A DNA stretch of 64,000 nt from contig NZ_JAMLJK010000001.1 of the NCBI RefSeq assembly GCF_023700005.1, positions 1,203,366-1,267,365 on the forward strand, in the 5' to 3' direction. The position numbers and the translations under genes are program-made. Shown here piece by piece: positions 36,046 through 45,404 of this stretch. This DNA is from Larsenimonas rhizosphaerae (GTDB lineage: Bacteria > Pseudomonadota > Gammaproteobacteria > Pseudomonadales > Halomonadaceae). A model generated the notes under the pieces. That model had not been told where the DNA came from and searched no databases. It saw only the letters and a program-made list of their open reading frames with translations. How positions within the stretch are numbered: position 1 is the stretch's first letter; every line of letters begins with the position of its first letter.

Positions 36046-36372
36046 CAATAGCTCTCATTCTCGGTGTTGATTCGACAGTATAAAAGCATGATTCCTAAGT
36101 GTGCTTCTCTTTTGATGCTAATACTTATTAATTAGTTTAATTGCTTGAACAATCTACATGATAAACAAACATGAGAATTGTTTACGTTAAAAAATGTCTT
36201 TGTGATAGTAAGTTAAAGTGATCTTTCATTAAGAGTTAAACATGGGTAGTGGTAATTTAGTATTAGTTTTATCTTGATCCGTCCTGTGGTGGCGGCCTTG
36301 GTGCCGGTTGTTGAGCGGGAAGGACCGGCGTAGTCTTCCCTGGGTACATTTCACGTTAATGGAGGGCCAGAC
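36046..36372. other. AT-rich intergenic region between the regulator and qor
   Basis: These 327 bp carry no convincing gene and are far richer in A and T than the flanks. A short minus-strand frame of 69 codons here has no ribosome site and runs into the qor start. The notable element is the dyad at 36148-36182. The base composition suggests a horizontally acquired segment together with the regulator. Confidence 0.7.
36148..36182. promoter_or_regulatory. 35-bp imperfect palindrome, candidate operator
   Basis: The arms AACAATCTACATG and CATGAGAATTGTT are inverted repeats matching at 10 of 13 positions around a 9-base AT-rich centre. It lies about 100 bp upstream of the XRE-type regulator and 190 bp upstream of the divergent qor. 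Size and symmetry suit a dimeric or tetrameric CI-like repressor. No experimental or comparative support is available here. Confidence 0.45.
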
Positions 36373-37350
36373 ATGGGCAGGCAGGTGCAGATAAGTCGAC
36401 ACGGTGGGAGTGATGTGCTTGAAGTCGTCGAACAACATCCGGAGCAGCCAGGCGCAGGGTGTGTCAGGGTTGCCAATCAGGCTATCGGCATGAACTTCAT
36501 TGACGTGTATGGCCGGGAAGGACTGTATCCGATTCCCTCGTTTCCCTCCGGCCTGGGTACTGAAGGGGCTGGCATTGTCGAGGCAGTAGGTGACGGGGTC
36601 ACCGCCTTTTCACCGGGCGATCGAGTTGCCTATGCACAGGGGCCGCTAGGGGCTTATGGCAGTTGGCACTGCCTTCCTGAAAAACATCTGGTGGCACTTC
36701 CGGACGATATTTCCTTCGAGACGGCCGCAGCTGCGATGCTCAAGGGCATGACCGTGCAATATCTGCTGCGCCAGACTCACTGCGTTGAAGCGGGAGATAC
36801 CGTATTGTTTCATGCGGCTGCCGGCGGTGTGGGGTCGCTGGCCTGTCAATGGGCCAATGCTCTGGGAGTTAGACTGATCGGTACCGTATCGACCCCTGAA
36901 AAGGCGGCACGAGCACGCGAGCTTGGTGCATGGGCAACCATTGATTATACCCGTGAGGATGTGGTGGCGCGGGTCAGGGAGCTGACCGATGGCCGAATGT
37001 GCGATGTGGTATATGATTCCGTGGGCAAGGATACCTGGGAAATGTCACTGGACTGCCTGGCGCCACGGGGGCTGATGGTCAGCTTCGGCAATGCCTCGGG
37101 TCCGGTCGAGGGGGTCAATCTGGCCATCCTGAACAAGAAGGGCTCTCTTTTTGTAACGCGTCCCAGTCTGGCCGGATACGCCACCACGCCCGAGCGGACA
37201 AGAAGCATGGCAGCCGAGCTGTTTGAGGTCATCCGCAGTGGTCAGGTCGTGGTGCCTGTCGGGCAACGGTTTTCGCTGGATCGTGTCGGCGAAGCTCATG
37301 ATGCCCTGACAGAGCGTCGTACGACCGGCTCGACCATTCTGATCCCCTGA
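36373..37350 (+). CDS. qorA: Quinone oxidoreductase (NADPH)
   Basis: 325-residue zeta-crystallin-type NADPH:quinone reductase of the MDR superfamily, lacking zinc ligands. Motifs are the N-terminal NFIDVYGREGLYP, LKGMTVQYLL and the NADPH-binding HAAAGGVGSLACQWANALG; the C-terminal RSGQVVVPVGQRFSLD is typical. The family catalyses one-electron reduction of quinones and detoxification of reactive carbonyls in the cytosol. GGAGG lies 8 bases before the ATG. It ends only 3 bp from the convergent SDR gene stop, with no terminator seen. Confidence 0.9.
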   Translation: MGRQVQISRHGGSDVLEVVEQHPEQPGAGCVRVANQAIGMNFIDVYGREGLYPIPSFPSGLGTEGAGIVEAVGDGVTAFSPGDRVAYAQGPLGAYGSWHCLPEKHLVALPDDISFETAAAAMLKGMTVQYLLRQTHCVEAGDTVLFHAAAGGVGSLACQWANALGVRLIGTVSTPEKAARARELGAWATIDYTREDVVARVRELTDGRMCDVVYDSVGKDTWEMSLDCLAPRGLMVSFGNASGPVEGVNLAILNKKGSLFVTRPSLAGYATTPERTRSMAAELFEVIRSGQVVVPVGQRFSLDRVGEAHDALTERRTTGSTILIP

Positions 37351-37353
37351 GTA

Positions 37354-38082
37354 TCACCAGTCGACAGGCATATCGTTCCAGTCCCTGAAGCTTCCACTGT
37401 CTTCAGGGGTTCGACGCGACATGACGCCCAGCAGGCAGCGGGCAGCGTAGTCGGGAGTGAAAAGTTTCTCCGCTGGCACATTATGCTGGAATGGGGCTGA
37501 GAGCTCGGTGTCGGTAGTGCCTGGATGAAGGCTCAGCAGGATGGCCTGGGGATTGCGACGCTTCATCTCGATTGCGGCCGTCTTGATCAACATGTTCAGG
37601 GCTGCCTTGCTGGCGCGATAGCCATACCAGCCGCCCAGGCGGTTGTCGGAAATCGAGCCGATTCGTGCGGACAGTGCCGCCACAATGCAGGGGCCTTGAG
37701 ACAGGGAGGGCGTCAAGTGGCCAAGCAGCCCGCCAAAGCTGCCCGCATTGATGCGAAACAGCGCCGACAGTTGATCGGTATCAAGCGCTTCGAGGCGTTT
37801 TTCGGGACGAATACTGTCTGAATGCAGCGTCCCGACGGTATGAATCCATAAATGAATCGGGTGGCCGTCCGTTTCATCTACCAGTACCTGCTGGCCTTCT
37901 GCAGTTGTGGCGTCCAGCTGCAGTACGCGAGCGCGTTCGTCATCAAGTTCAAGCTCGCGCCGTGTGGTCAGCCATAGTCTCTTCACATCACGATATGTCA
38001 GTAATTCAGTGGCAAAGGCCTGGCCCAGGCCGCCACCGCCGGTTACGAGTGCGTTGAAGGGGGTTGGCAGGTGAGAAAACAT
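37354..38082 (-). CDS. SDR family oxidoreductase (CsgA-like)
   Basis: 242-residue short-chain dehydrogenase/reductase. The cofactor motif is TGGGGLGQAF, the dinucleotide-specificity segment has basic residues after strand 2 (TTRRELEL, suggesting NADP), and the catalytic Tyr-x3-Lys is YGYRASKAALN with an upstream Ser in ALSARIGSI. The region SLHPGTTDTELSAPF is typical of the CsgA/sniffer subgroup. The start at 38080-38082 has CAGGAG six bases ahead and matches the family start; a longer frame to 38139 is not needed. It follows cydC by 69 bp on the same strand, so it may be the third gene of that unit. Substrate unknown. Confidence 0.88.
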   Translation of the reverse strand: MFSHLPTPFNALVTGGGGLGQAFATELLTYRDVKRLWLTTRRELELDDERARVLQLDATTAEGQQVLVDETDGHPIHLWIHTVGTLHSDSIRPEKRLEALDTDQLSALFRINAGSFGGLLGHLTPSLSQGPCIVAALSARIGSISDNRLGGWYGYRASKAALNMLIKTAAIEMKRRNPQAILLSLHPGTTDTELSAPFQHNVPAEKLFTPDYAARCLLGVMSRRTPEDSGSFRDWNDMPVDW

Positions 38083-38151
38083 GGCATCTCCTGAAGGGGG
38101 CATTGTCCGGTGATATCCCAGTATAGATAACACCGGCAATGCCCGAAGGTG

Positions 38152-39903
38152 CTATAGCACGACACGGCCCTGCAATGTGTGAAACCGTGAGGAGGTATCA
38201 GCCATGAGCGCAGAGGGTGTGCCTTCTTCCAGGAGACTGCCGGCCTGCATGATGGCGATCCGGTCCATCTGATCAAGGCCTGTCATGCGATGGGTGATCA
38301 GCAGAAGCGTACGCCCCTGGGTATGCCGGTAAATGGTCGCCATGACCTGGCGCTCGCTTTCCACATCAAGCCCTTCGGTCGGCTCGTCCAGAATGACAAT
38401 GGGCGCCGGTGACAACAGGGCCCGGGCCACGCCGAATCGCCGTAATTGTCCGCCCGACAGTGAGCTGCCCCCTTCATCCGGCCAGCTGTCCAGGCCTTCG
38501 GGCTGCTCACTGAGCCAGCTGCCCAGTCCCAGTTCTTCCAGAAGGCTGATGAAGGTGTGGTCGTCGGCGGCCGGGGCGCCAATACGAAGGTTTTCTCGAT
38601 AACTGGTCATGAACAGGTGCACGTCCTGTGGGGCGACGGCCATACTGTTGCGCAGATCCTTTTCGCTGAGTGTCTCAAGCGCTACGTTACCCAGCCGAAT
38701 GTGACCGCTTTCTGGAATGACAAACCGTGTCAGGGCATTGACAAGAGTGGTCTTGCCGCTGCCGGAAGGGCCCAGAAGCGCCAGATGAACACCGGCTTCA
38801 AGTGTCAGTGACAGGGCATTCAACGTACGAATGCCCGGGGTCAGAGTGATACTCAATTCATTGATATCCAGTCGGGAGTCTACTGGCTGTGTACCGGTGG
38901 TCTCGGGGAAGTGAATGGGGTCGGCCGTATGGCGTATTTCGTCAATTCTGGCTGCGGCGCGGCGCATTTTGCCCAGCTCCTGCCAGGCTCGTGGCAGCAG
39001 TGCAATGGCTTCGAAACCGGCCAGAATCGTCAGGCCCATCAGGGCGATCAATGTCGGGTCCAGCTCATGATACCGGGCGTACCAGGCTGCTGCTGCGAGT
39101 ACGCCGGTGATGGTGAGGCCCAGCAGGCACTGATTCAGCAGCTGAGAGGCCCCCCAGAGTCTTGCCAGCGTCATTTCCCGCTGGTCACGCTGTCGGGCAT
39201 GACTCAGCAGGGTTTCCCTTTCCCTTGACCACTGTCCATAGAGTAGTAGTTCAGGCAGGCCGGCCAGTCTTTCCAGTAGATACACACGTCCTTCCGTATC
39301 AAGGCGTTGCCATTCACGTGACGGTGTGGCGCCCTTTTTCATGGCAATCCAGGGGCCTGCCAGGCCACTGGCCAGCATGGCGATGGCTGCGGCCATGCCA
39401 ATCGCGGGCGCAAAGATGCCGATGACCACACCGCAACCGATAATGGCCAGCAAGGCGACCAGCGACGGGGTGATGACTCGGATATACAGACCGTCCAGGG
39501 CATCAATATCATTGGATAGACGCGTCAGCAGGTCGCTGCTGCCATAGCGTTGCAGTTGCGTCGGTGACAGGGGTTCGATGGTGTTGAACAGGCTGCGTCG
39601 CAGGCGTGACAGCAGCCTGAAGGTACCTTCGTGAGTCGTGATTCGCTCCCCGTAACGGCCCGCGGTTCGAGTGATGGCAAAAAATCGCACACCGGCAGAG
39701 GGCAGGAAGAAATTGAAGCTGTGCGCGGTGGCGGCGGTTACGCCTGCCAGAGCACTGGCGCTTAAAAACCAGCCCGACAACGAAATCAGGCCAATGGTGG
39801 ATGCTACGGCAACCAGGTTGAGAAGTACCCCCAGCCCCAGCAGCAGGGCATGTGATTTCATCTGTCTCAGGTAAGGGCGCAGGGACGCATGGCGGTGGTT
39901 CAT
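38152..39903 (-). CDS. cydC: Heterodimeric ABC exporter subunit CydC
   Basis: CydC (583 residues), half of the CydDC exporter that moves glutathione/cysteine to the periplasm and is needed to assemble cytochrome bd. An N-terminal six-span membrane domain (residues about 20-310) is followed by an ATPase domain with Walker A LGPSGSGKTT, signature LSGGQLRRFGVARALL and Walker B IVILDEPTEGLD, ending with the switch His in LLITHR. The start overlaps the cydD stop by ATGA. CydA/CydB are not in the window. CydC is distinguished from CydD by its position and the N-terminal LNLVAVASTIGLISLSGWFLSAS. Confidence 0.93.
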   Translation of the reverse strand: MNHRHASLRPYLRQMKSHALLLGLGVLLNLVAVASTIGLISLSGWFLSASALAGVTAATAHSFNFFLPSAGVRFFAITRTAGRYGERITTHEGTFRLLSRLRRSLFNTIEPLSPTQLQRYGSSDLLTRLSNDIDALDGLYIRVITPSLVALLAIIGCGVVIGIFAPAIGMAAAIAMLASGLAGPWIAMKKGATPSREWQRLDTEGRVYLLERLAGLPELLLYGQWSRERETLLSHARQRDQREMTLARLWGASQLLNQCLLGLTITGVLAAAAWYARYHELDPTLIALMGLTILAGFEAIALLPRAWQELGKMRRAAARIDEIRHTADPIHFPETTGTQPVDSRLDINELSITLTPGIRTLNALSLTLEAGVHLALLGPSGSGKTTLVNALTRFVIPESGHIRLGNVALETLSEKDLRNSMAVAPQDVHLFMTSYRENLRIGAPAADDHTFISLLEELGLGSWLSEQPEGLDSWPDEGGSSLSGGQLRRFGVARALLSPAPIVILDEPTEGLDVESERQVMATIYRHTQGRTLLLITHRMTGLDQMDRIAIMQAGSLLEEGTPSALMADTSSRFHTLQGRVVL

Positions 39904-41666
39904 GCAGTACCTCCATGAGTGTCGGGGCCAAAACCTGGCGTGCCTGCCAGGTTGTTCGGCGTATCCAGGGCGCGCATGTGCCCGTTGTCCAGCACCAGGA
40001 CCTGGTCTGCCAGCTGCAGAAGATCAAGCCGATGAGTCAGAATGATCAGCGTATGAGAAGCCTTGAGGCGAGAAAGGGCTGCCATGACGTGACGTTCGCT
40101 GTCCTGATCAAGGCTTGCAGTGGGCTCATCGAGCAGAATCAGAGGGGCCTGGCGGACAAAGGCGCGAGCCAGCGCAATGCGTCTGGCCTGGCCGCCGGAT
40201 ACCGGCTGCCCCTGTTCGCCCAGTCGGGTCGACAGGCCCTGAGGAAGGCTGTTTGCCCATTCAAGCAGGCCCACCTCGTTCAGCGCTGCTTCAAGTGTCT
40301 GGTCGCTGGCATCAACGTTGGCCAGTCTCAGGTTGTCGGCCAGGCTTGCCGACAGAAGCGAAGTGCTCTGACCCACCCAGCCCAAAGCTGCCTGCCAGTC
40401 ACCGGGATACATTCGGGCAACATCCTCGCCATCACTGGTGCTCAGCGTGCCCTGGGCCGGAGACAGGGCGCCTGTCAGTACATTGAGAAGGGTGGACTTG
40501 CCTGCGCCACTGGGGCCGACAACGGCCAGGCAGTCGCCCGGCGCCAGTGTCAGTGTCAACCCTTCGATGGCGTAACGGGTCTGCCCATCATAGCGGGCGT
40601 GAATATTATCGAGTACCAGTCCGAGGCTGTTTGGTACCTGCCAGCGAGCCGATGGCATATTGGCTTCCGGCGGTGTTGCCCTGGCCTCGAGAATGGGGAT
40701 CAGGTCTTCCGCGGCGGCCTCGGCTTCCGCCTTGGCATGGTAATGCGCTCCCAGGTCTCTCAGTGGCTGGTAGAACTCGGGCGCCAGAATCAGGATGAAC
40801 AGGCCGGTAAAAAGATCAAGGCCATGCCCCCAGTCACCAAAATGAAACTGGCCCAGGTATGTAAAGCCTATATAGATCGCCATCAGCGCAATCGATACCG
40901 AGCTGAAGAATTCAAGCACCGTGGATGACAGGAAGGCCAGTCTCAGTACACGCATGGTCTTGCGGCGAAAGTTTTCGGATACCCGGTAAATGATCTGACC
41001 CTGCTGTCGGCTTTGACCGAACAGTTTAAGGGTGGTCAGTCCGCGCAGGGTGTCCAGGAAGTGTCGACTCATTCGGGTCATTTCCTGAAACTGCTCCTCC
41101 TGCCGCTGCTTGGCCCCCATTCCTACCATGGCCATATTCATGGGGATCAGTGGCCCCGTGAGCAGCAGAATCAGTCCGGCAGCCCAGTTAAGCGGGAACA
41201 CCACACACAGGATCATGAGCGGGACGAGTCCGCTGAGCAGTATCTGGGGGCGGAAGTCAGCGTAATAGCCCTGCAGGGCATCTACCTGATCCCATACACG
41301 GTTTCCAAGGGTGGCACTGTGCTGACGGCGTGCCCATAACGAGCCACGTTCTCCCAGGTGCTCAAGCAGTTCACGGCGAATGGACTGGCGCACCAGAATA
41401 CCGGTACGAGTGCCGGCTTCCGTCTTGAGCCAGCTCAGAGCGCCTCGGCCGACAAAGGCCAGTGGCAGGGCAACAAGATAGGGCGTCAATGTTGAGAGAT
41501 CAGCATCATCCAGTACCATTTTCTGAACGATGCCGGCGATGGCCCAGGCCAGCAAAAACAGCAGCAGGGTAGAAGCGCCGCCGGCGGCAACGCTTATCAA
41601 GGGCCAGAATGACGCGCGCCTGGCATTTCGGGATAGCCACTGACGTGCAGTAGGGCGTTCTGGCAT
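39900..41666 (-). CDS. cydD: Heterodimeric ABC exporter subunit CydD
   Basis: CydD (588 residues), the partner of CydC. The membrane domain (residues about 20-320) contains PLIPMNMAMVGMGAKQRQEEQF and LRGLTTLKLFGQSRQQ, typical of CydD. The ATPase domain has Walker A VGPSGAGKST, signature VSGGQARRIALARAF and Walker B LILLDEPTASLD with the switch His in ILTHR. It is the first gene of the cydDC pair, coupled by ATGA. It is divergent from gltX. Confidence 0.93.
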   Translation of the reverse strand: MPERPTARQWLSRNARRASFWPLISVAAGGASTLLLFLLAWAIAGIVQKMVLDDADLSTLTPYLVALPLAFVGRGALSWLKTEAGTRTGILVRQSIRRELLEHLGERGSLWARRQHSATLGNRVWDQVDALQGYYADFRPQILLSGLVPLMILCVVFPLNWAAGLILLLTGPLIPMNMAMVGMGAKQRQEEQFQEMTRMSRHFLDTLRGLTTLKLFGQSRQQGQIIYRVSENFRRKTMRVLRLAFLSSTVLEFFSSVSIALMAIYIGFTYLGQFHFGDWGHGLDLFTGLFILILAPEFYQPLRDLGAHYHAKAEAEAAAEDLIPILEARATPPEANMPSARWQVPNSLGLVLDNIHARYDGQTRYAIEGLTLTLAPGDCLAVVGPSGAGKSTLLNVLTGALSPAQGTLSTSDGEDVARMYPGDWQAALGWVGQSTSLLSASLADNLRLANVDASDQTLEAALNEVGLLEWANSLPQGLSTRLGEQGQPVSGGQARRIALARAFVRQAPLILLDEPTASLDQDSERHVMAALSRLKASHTLIILTHRLDLLQLADQVLVLDNGHMRALDTPNNLAGTPGFGPDTHGGTA

Positions 41667-41738
41667 AACGGCTCCGAATACGGCAAAGCCGTATTGTATA
41701 GCATTGGGGGGTGCGATGAAGCGACCTGGTGTCGCACG

Positions 41739-41767
41739 TCGAACAACAGGGCCTCTTCCCGTATAAT
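41739..41767 (+). promoter_or_regulatory. Putative promoter of gltX
   Basis: A perfect TATAAT at 41762-41767 lies 36 bp before the gltX ATG. The hexamer 17 bp upstream (TCGAAC) is a weak -35 match. The extended spacing and the divergent cydD gene fit a promoter here. Confidence 0.55.
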
Positions 41768-41803
41768 TGCCCTGAACCTCCCTGCTACCAATGGTTGGAC
41801 ATT

Positions 41804-43291
41804 ATGACGGTAAGAACACGCGTTGCGCCTTCACCCACCGGCGACCCTCACGTTGGTACGGCGTATATCGCCCTGTTTAATCTTTGTTTTGCGCGCCAGC
41901 ATGGCGGGCAATTCATTCTTCGTATCGAAGACACTGACCAGACGCGTTCGACTGCGGAATCCGAGCAGATGATCCTGGACAGCCTGCGCTGGCTGGGCCT
42001 TGAGTGGGATGAAGGCCCCGATGTTGGCGGGCCTCATGGCCCCTACCGTCAAAGCGAGCGTGGCGACATTTATGGCAGGTATGCCGATCAATTGCTGGAG
42101 CAGGGCGATGCCTTCAAATGCTATCGCACCAGTGACGAGCTCAATACGTTGCGTGACGAGCGCAAGGCCAACGGGCAGTTTGCTGCGCTGAAGTTTGAGG
42201 ATCTGGCACTGCCTGAAGAGGAAGTGGTGCGGCGCGCGGCGGAGGGGTGGCCTCATGTGGTGCGGATGAAGGTGCCTTCCGAAGGTGTCTGTGTCATCAA
42301 TGATCTGCTGCGAGGCGACATCGAGGTGGACTGGGCGCAGGTGGATGCCCAGATTCTGCTCAAGTCGGATGGCATGCCCACCTATCACCTGGCCAACATC
42401 GTGGATGATCACCTGATGGGGATTACGCACGTATTGCGAGGCGAGGAGTGGATCAATTCGGCGCCCAAGCACAAGTTGCTGTACAAGTATTTCGGCTGGG
42501 ATATGCCGGTACTGTGCCATATGCCTCTTCTGCGTAATCCGGATAAGTCCAAGCTGTCCAAGCGCAAGAACCCGACCTCGATCAATTACTATCGCAGGAT
42601 GGGCTTTCTTCCCCAGGCGGTCATGAATTACCTGGGGCGCATGGGGTGGTCCATGCCGGATGAGAAGGAGAAGTTCACGCTCGACGAGATGATGGCTGCG
42701 TTTGATATTCAGCGGGTATCGCTGGGTGGTCCGGTATTTGATCTTGAAAAGCTGACATGGCTCAACGGGGTGTATATTCGCGAGGATCTGAGCAATGAGG
42801 CACTGTTGCGTCACATGATGCAGTGGGCTTTCAATGAGGAGTATATCGAGCAGATCCTGCCTCAGGTACGCCCGCGGATTCAGACACTGTCAGATGTCAT
42901 GCCGCTGGCCGGTCATTTCTTCGGTGGGCTGCCATCTGTAACGCCAGCAGATTTCGAGGACGTCAAACTCGATGCCGAGACCGTGGTTGATTTGCTTCAG
43001 TTGCTGGTATGGCGGCTGGAAGTGGTACGGCACTGGGACAAGGAGCACCTCATGGCGGAGGTCAAGCTACTGGCGGCAGACTTTGATCTCAAGATGAAGC
43101 AGTTTCTGGCTCCGGTCTTTGTGGCCGTTACCGGAAGCACATCATCAACATCGGTAATGGATGCCATGGCCATTCTGGGATCCGATGTCACGCGTGCGCG
43201 GCTCCGCCATGCGATCACCGTACTGGGTGCGCCATCGAAGAAGCGAACCAAGGTACTGGAAAAACGTTTCAAGGCGCTCGACAGTATCTGA
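41804..43291 (+). CDS. gltX: Glutamate--tRNA ligase
   Basis: GluRS (495 residues), the class-I aminoacyl-tRNA synthetase that charges tRNA-Glu. The HIGH-type motif appears as [13 protein letters not shown], the KMSKS equivalent as KLSKRKNP, and [23 protein letters not shown] and NYLGRMGWS are family segments. The start at 41804 matches the family; the frame extends upstream without homology. It is immediately followed by tRNA-Ala and tRNA-Glu genes, so the enzyme and its tRNA substrate are neighbours, but the tRNAs have their own promoter. Confidence 0.97.
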   Translation: MTVRTRVAPSPTGDPHVGTAYIALFNLCFARQHGGQFILRIEDTDQTRSTAESEQMILDSLRWLGLEWDEGPDVGGPHGPYRQSERGDIYGRYADQLLEQGDAFKCYRTSDELNTLRDERKANGQFAALKFEDLALPEEEVVRRAAEGWPHVVRMKVPSEGVCVINDLLRGDIEVDWAQVDAQILLKSDGMPTYHLANIVDDHLMGITHVLRGEEWINSAPKHKLLYKYFGWDMPVLCHMPLLRNPDKSKLSKRKNPTSINYYRRMGFLPQAVMNYLGRMGWSMPDEKEKFTLDEMMAAFDIQRVSLGGPVFDLEKLTWLNGVYIREDLSNEALLRHMMQWAFNEEYIEQILPQVRPRIQTLSDVMPLAGHFFGGLPSVTPADFEDVKLDAETVVDLLQLLVWRLEVVRHWDKEHLMAEVKLLAADFDLKMKQFLAPVFVAVTGSTSSTSVMDAMAILGSDVTRARLRHAITVLGAPSKKRTKVLEKRFKALDSI

Positions 43292-43312
43292 TGCTGTTTG
43301 TGTCATGAAGGC

Positions 43313-43341
43313 TTGACGGGAGGGCGGTGGTCGCATAAGAT
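43313..43341 (+). promoter_or_regulatory. Stable-RNA promoter of the tRNA-Ala/tRNA-Glu unit
   Basis: TTGACG at 43313-43318 and TAAGAT at 43336-43341 are separated by exactly 17 bp, followed by the GC-rich discriminator GCGCACCG. This is the layout of stringently controlled rRNA/tRNA promoters. The first tRNA begins 57 bp after the -10. Confidence 0.8.
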
Positions 43342-43397
43342 GCGCACCGTCTTTTCGGGAATGTCCCGCAGGACACCCTCCGTGCAATTGCACTTGT

Positions 43398-43473
43398 GGG
43401 GCCTTAGCTCAGCTGGGAGAGCGCAACGCTGGCAGCGTTGAGGTCATCGGTTCGATCCCGATAGGCTCCACCA
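43398..43473 (+). tRNA. tRNA-Ala (anticodon GGC)
   Basis: A 76-nt cloverleaf ending in an encoded CCA. The acceptor stem is GGGGCCT/AGGCTCC with one G-T pair, the D-arm AGCTCAGCTGGGAGAGC is canonical, the anticodon stem CAACG/CGTTG holds the loop CTGGCAG with GGC at 43431-43433, and the T-arm has GGTTCGATCCC. Confidence 0.97.
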
Positions 43474-43478
43474 TTTAC

Positions 43479-43554
43479 GTCCCATTCGTCTAGTGGTCCA
43501 GGACACCGCCCTTTCACGGCGGTAACAGGGGTTCGAACCCCCTATGGGACGCCA
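43479..43554 (+). tRNA. tRNA-Glu (anticodon TTC)
   Basis: A 76-nt cloverleaf with encoded CCA-type end (GCCA). The acceptor stem is GTCCCAT/ATGGGAC, the anticodon stem CCGCC/GGCGG holds the loop CTTTCAC with TTC at 43513-43515, and the T-arm is AGGGGTTCGAACCCCCT. It follows tRNA-Ala by 5 bp in one transcript. Confidence 0.97.
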
Positions 43555-43773
43555 TTTTATTCTCTCCTGTTCTTGACAATATCATTTTTGTCCACTGCGA
43601 CTTCCTTTCGTGCCTGCTGGTCGAGCGGCGCTGTCATTCTGTCGCCATGAATCAATATTTTAGATAATATTCAATAAAATCATTGGGTTATGTCTGGTCA
43701 AAAAATGTTCAATCTGTCTGTAACCCGCCTGTCATGGCTCTCTTGAACGCTATTCCGAATGTTTTCAACAGGG

Positions 43774-43796
43774 TTATCCACAGAAAGTGTGGAAAA
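43774..43796. promoter_or_regulatory. Inverted pair of DnaA-box-like nonamers
   Basis: TTATCCACA at 43774-43782 is a perfect consensus DnaA box. TGTGGAAAA at 43788-43796 reads TTTTCCACA on the minus strand, which fits the relaxed consensus TTWTNCACA. They face each other across 5 bp in the gap between tRNA-Glu and gltA. Confidence 0.55.
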
Positions 43797-43817
43797 CATC
43801 CAGGGGTTGCTCATAAA

Positions 43818-43845
43818 AAAGCTGCTTCGAAAAGCAGCTTTTATC
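43818..43845. terminator. Terminator of gltA (bidirectional)
   Basis: The inverted repeat AAAGCTGCTT-CGAA-AAGCAGCTTT has an A run on the left and a T-rich tract on the right, about 20 bp beyond the gltA stop. On the minus strand the A run becomes the T tract that ends gltA transcription. Confidence 0.88.
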
Positions 43846-43864
43846 TTGCCGTGTTGGCGGGAGG

Positions 43865-45148
43865 TCAGGCGGGGTAGTCGCGCTTGTCATATCCCTTGTA
43901 CAGCTGGCGTGGCCGGCCAATGCGTACGCCGTTCTTGATCATCTCGTTCCAGTGAGAGATCCAGCCGATCGTGCGTGACATGGCAAAAATGACCGTGAAC
44001 ATGTTGGTCGGGATGCCCAGTGCCTCCAGGATGATGCCTGAGTAGAAGTCGACGTTGGGGTAGAGTTTGCGCTCGATGAAGTATTCATCTTCAAGTGCGA
44101 TCTGCTCCAGCCGCTTGGCGATCTTGAGTTTGGCGTTGTTGCCTGTGCCGAGTTCGGCCAGTACCTCGTCACAGGTTTCCTTCATGACCTTGGCGCGTGG
44201 GTCGAAGTTACGATAGACACGGTGGCCAAAGCCCATCAGGCGGAACGGGTCATCCTTGTCCTTGGCGCGATCGACATAGCGCTGAATGTTTTCTTCGGAT
44301 TCGTCGCCGATTTCCTCAAGCATGGTGAGCACGGCTTCATTGGCGCCACCATGGGCGGGGCCCCACAGTGCCGCGATGCCTGCGCTGATGCATGCGAACG
44401 GGTTTGCACCGGTGGAGCCGGCCAGACGTACGGTTGACGTCGAGGCGTTCTGCTCATGGTCTGCATGAAGCATGAAGATGCGATCCATGGCCTTGGCTGC
44501 CACGGGGTTGACCTCAAACGGTTCGCACGGGTTGCCAAACATCATGTAAAGGAAGTTTTCCGCGTAGGACAGGTCATTTCGCGGATACATGAAGGGCTGC
44601 CCAATATTGTACTTGTAGCACATGGACGCCAGGGTCGGCATCTTGGCCAGCAGGCGGATCGCTGATACTTCACGGTTTTCCGGATCATCGATGTCCAGGT
44701 TGTCGTGATAAAACGCTGACAGCGCCCCTGCAACGCCGCACATGACGGCCATCGGATGTGCGTCACGACGAAAGCCCTTGAAGAAGTTGGCTATCTGTTC
44801 GTGAACCATGGTGTGGTTGCGAACATGATAGTCAAATTCACGGTACTGTTCTTCGGTCGGAAGCTCGCCGTTGAGCAGCAGGTAGCCCATCTCGATATAA
44901 TTCGAATGTTCGGCAAGCTGATCGATCGGGTAGCCACGATGCAAAAGTACGCCATTGGCGCCATCGATGTACGTTATTTCTGATTCACAGGAGGCGGTCG
45001 ATACGAAGCCGGGATCGAATGTGAAGTACCCTGAATCGATGAGGCTTCTTACATCAATGACATCAGGGCCGAGAGTTCCACTATAGATGGGCAGGTCGAT
45101 AGGGGTATCATGCCCTTCGATAATCAGCTGCGCCTTTTTTTCAGCCAT
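43865..45148 (-). CDS. gltA: Citrate synthase
   Basis: Citrate synthase (427 residues), condensing oxaloacetate and acetyl-CoA at the entry of the TCA cycle. The catalytic residues sit in [24 protein letters not shown] and the [15 protein letters not shown] segment. Length and the N-terminal beta-domain ([31 protein letters not shown]) match the hexameric, NADH-sensitive type II enzymes of gammaproteobacteria; NADH control is inferred. Two ATG codons lie in tandem; the second is chosen because AGGAGG is five bases ahead of it and only two ahead of the first. It diverges from sdhCDAB. Confidence 0.97.
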   Translation of the reverse strand: MAEKKAQLIIEGHDTPIDLPIYSGTLGPDVIDVRSLIDSGYFTFDPGFVSTASCESEITYIDGANGVLLHRGYPIDQLAEHSNYIEMGYLLLNGELPTEEQYREFDYHVRNHTMVHEQIANFFKGFRRDAHPMAVMCGVAGALSAFYHDNLDIDDPENREVSAIRLLAKMPTLASMCYKYNIGQPFMYPRNDLSYAENFLYMMFGNPCEPFEVNPVAAKAMDRIFMLHADHEQNASTSTVRLAGSTGANPFACISAGIAALWGPAHGGANEAVLTMLEEIGDESEENIQRYVDRAKDKDDPFRLMGFGHRVYRNFDPRAKVMKETCDEVLAELGTGNNAKLKIAKRLEQIALEDEYFIERKLYPNVDFYSGIILEALGIPTNMFTVIFAMSRTIGWISHWNEMIKNGVRIGRPRQLYKGYDKRDYPA

Positions 45149-45227
45149 CATGGCCTCCTGTAATTATATAGTACGGTACGCGTAAGTTATTGATTGCATG
45201 CCTTGCCCGGTCATCTTTGACCTGCCC

Positions 45228-45255
45228 ACTATAGAATCACGGTAGACATTGTCAA
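45228..45255 (-). promoter_or_regulatory. gltA promoter
   Basis: On the minus strand a perfect TTGACA (45250-45255) and TATAGT (45228-45233) are separated by 16 bp, about 80 bp upstream of the gltA start. Confidence 0.75.
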
Positions 45256-45404
45256 TTTGTTTGACGATGGGCTGAATGCGAACGATGGCTTTCATGATGA
45301 TGGGTTATGCTGCAGAGCACAAAGTTTTTATGCGCTCTGCCGATAAACGCATCAGGCCTTCCCGGGTGTTGGCCCGCCATGCCGGGATATTGTTGCGTGG
45401 CAAT

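Larger units (their letters stand above)
43555..43864. other. Intergenic region between tRNA-Glu and gltA with DnaA-box pair
   Basis: These 310 bp hold no supported gene. The T-rich stretch directly after tRNA-Glu may end that transcript. A pair of inverted DnaA-box-like nonamers lies at 43774-43796, and a strong bidirectional terminator at 43818-43845. A 64-codon plus-strand frame spans both signals and has no ribosome site, so it is not accepted. Confidence 0.7.

Noticed and set aside
36229-36438. 69-codon minus-strand frame before qor
   Set aside because: No ribosome site, overlaps the qor start, no recognisable product.
41831-42814. 327-codon minus-strand frame
   Set aside because: Antisense to gltX; no motif.
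43555-43864. Possible replication origin because of DnaA boxes
   Set aside because: Only two boxes, no AT-rich unwinding repeats and no dnaA/gidA/rpmH neighbours; a chromosomal oriC is not supported.
43683-43877. 64-codon plus-strand frame after tRNA-Glu
   Set aside because: Covers the DnaA-box pair and the gltA terminator, and has no ribosome site.
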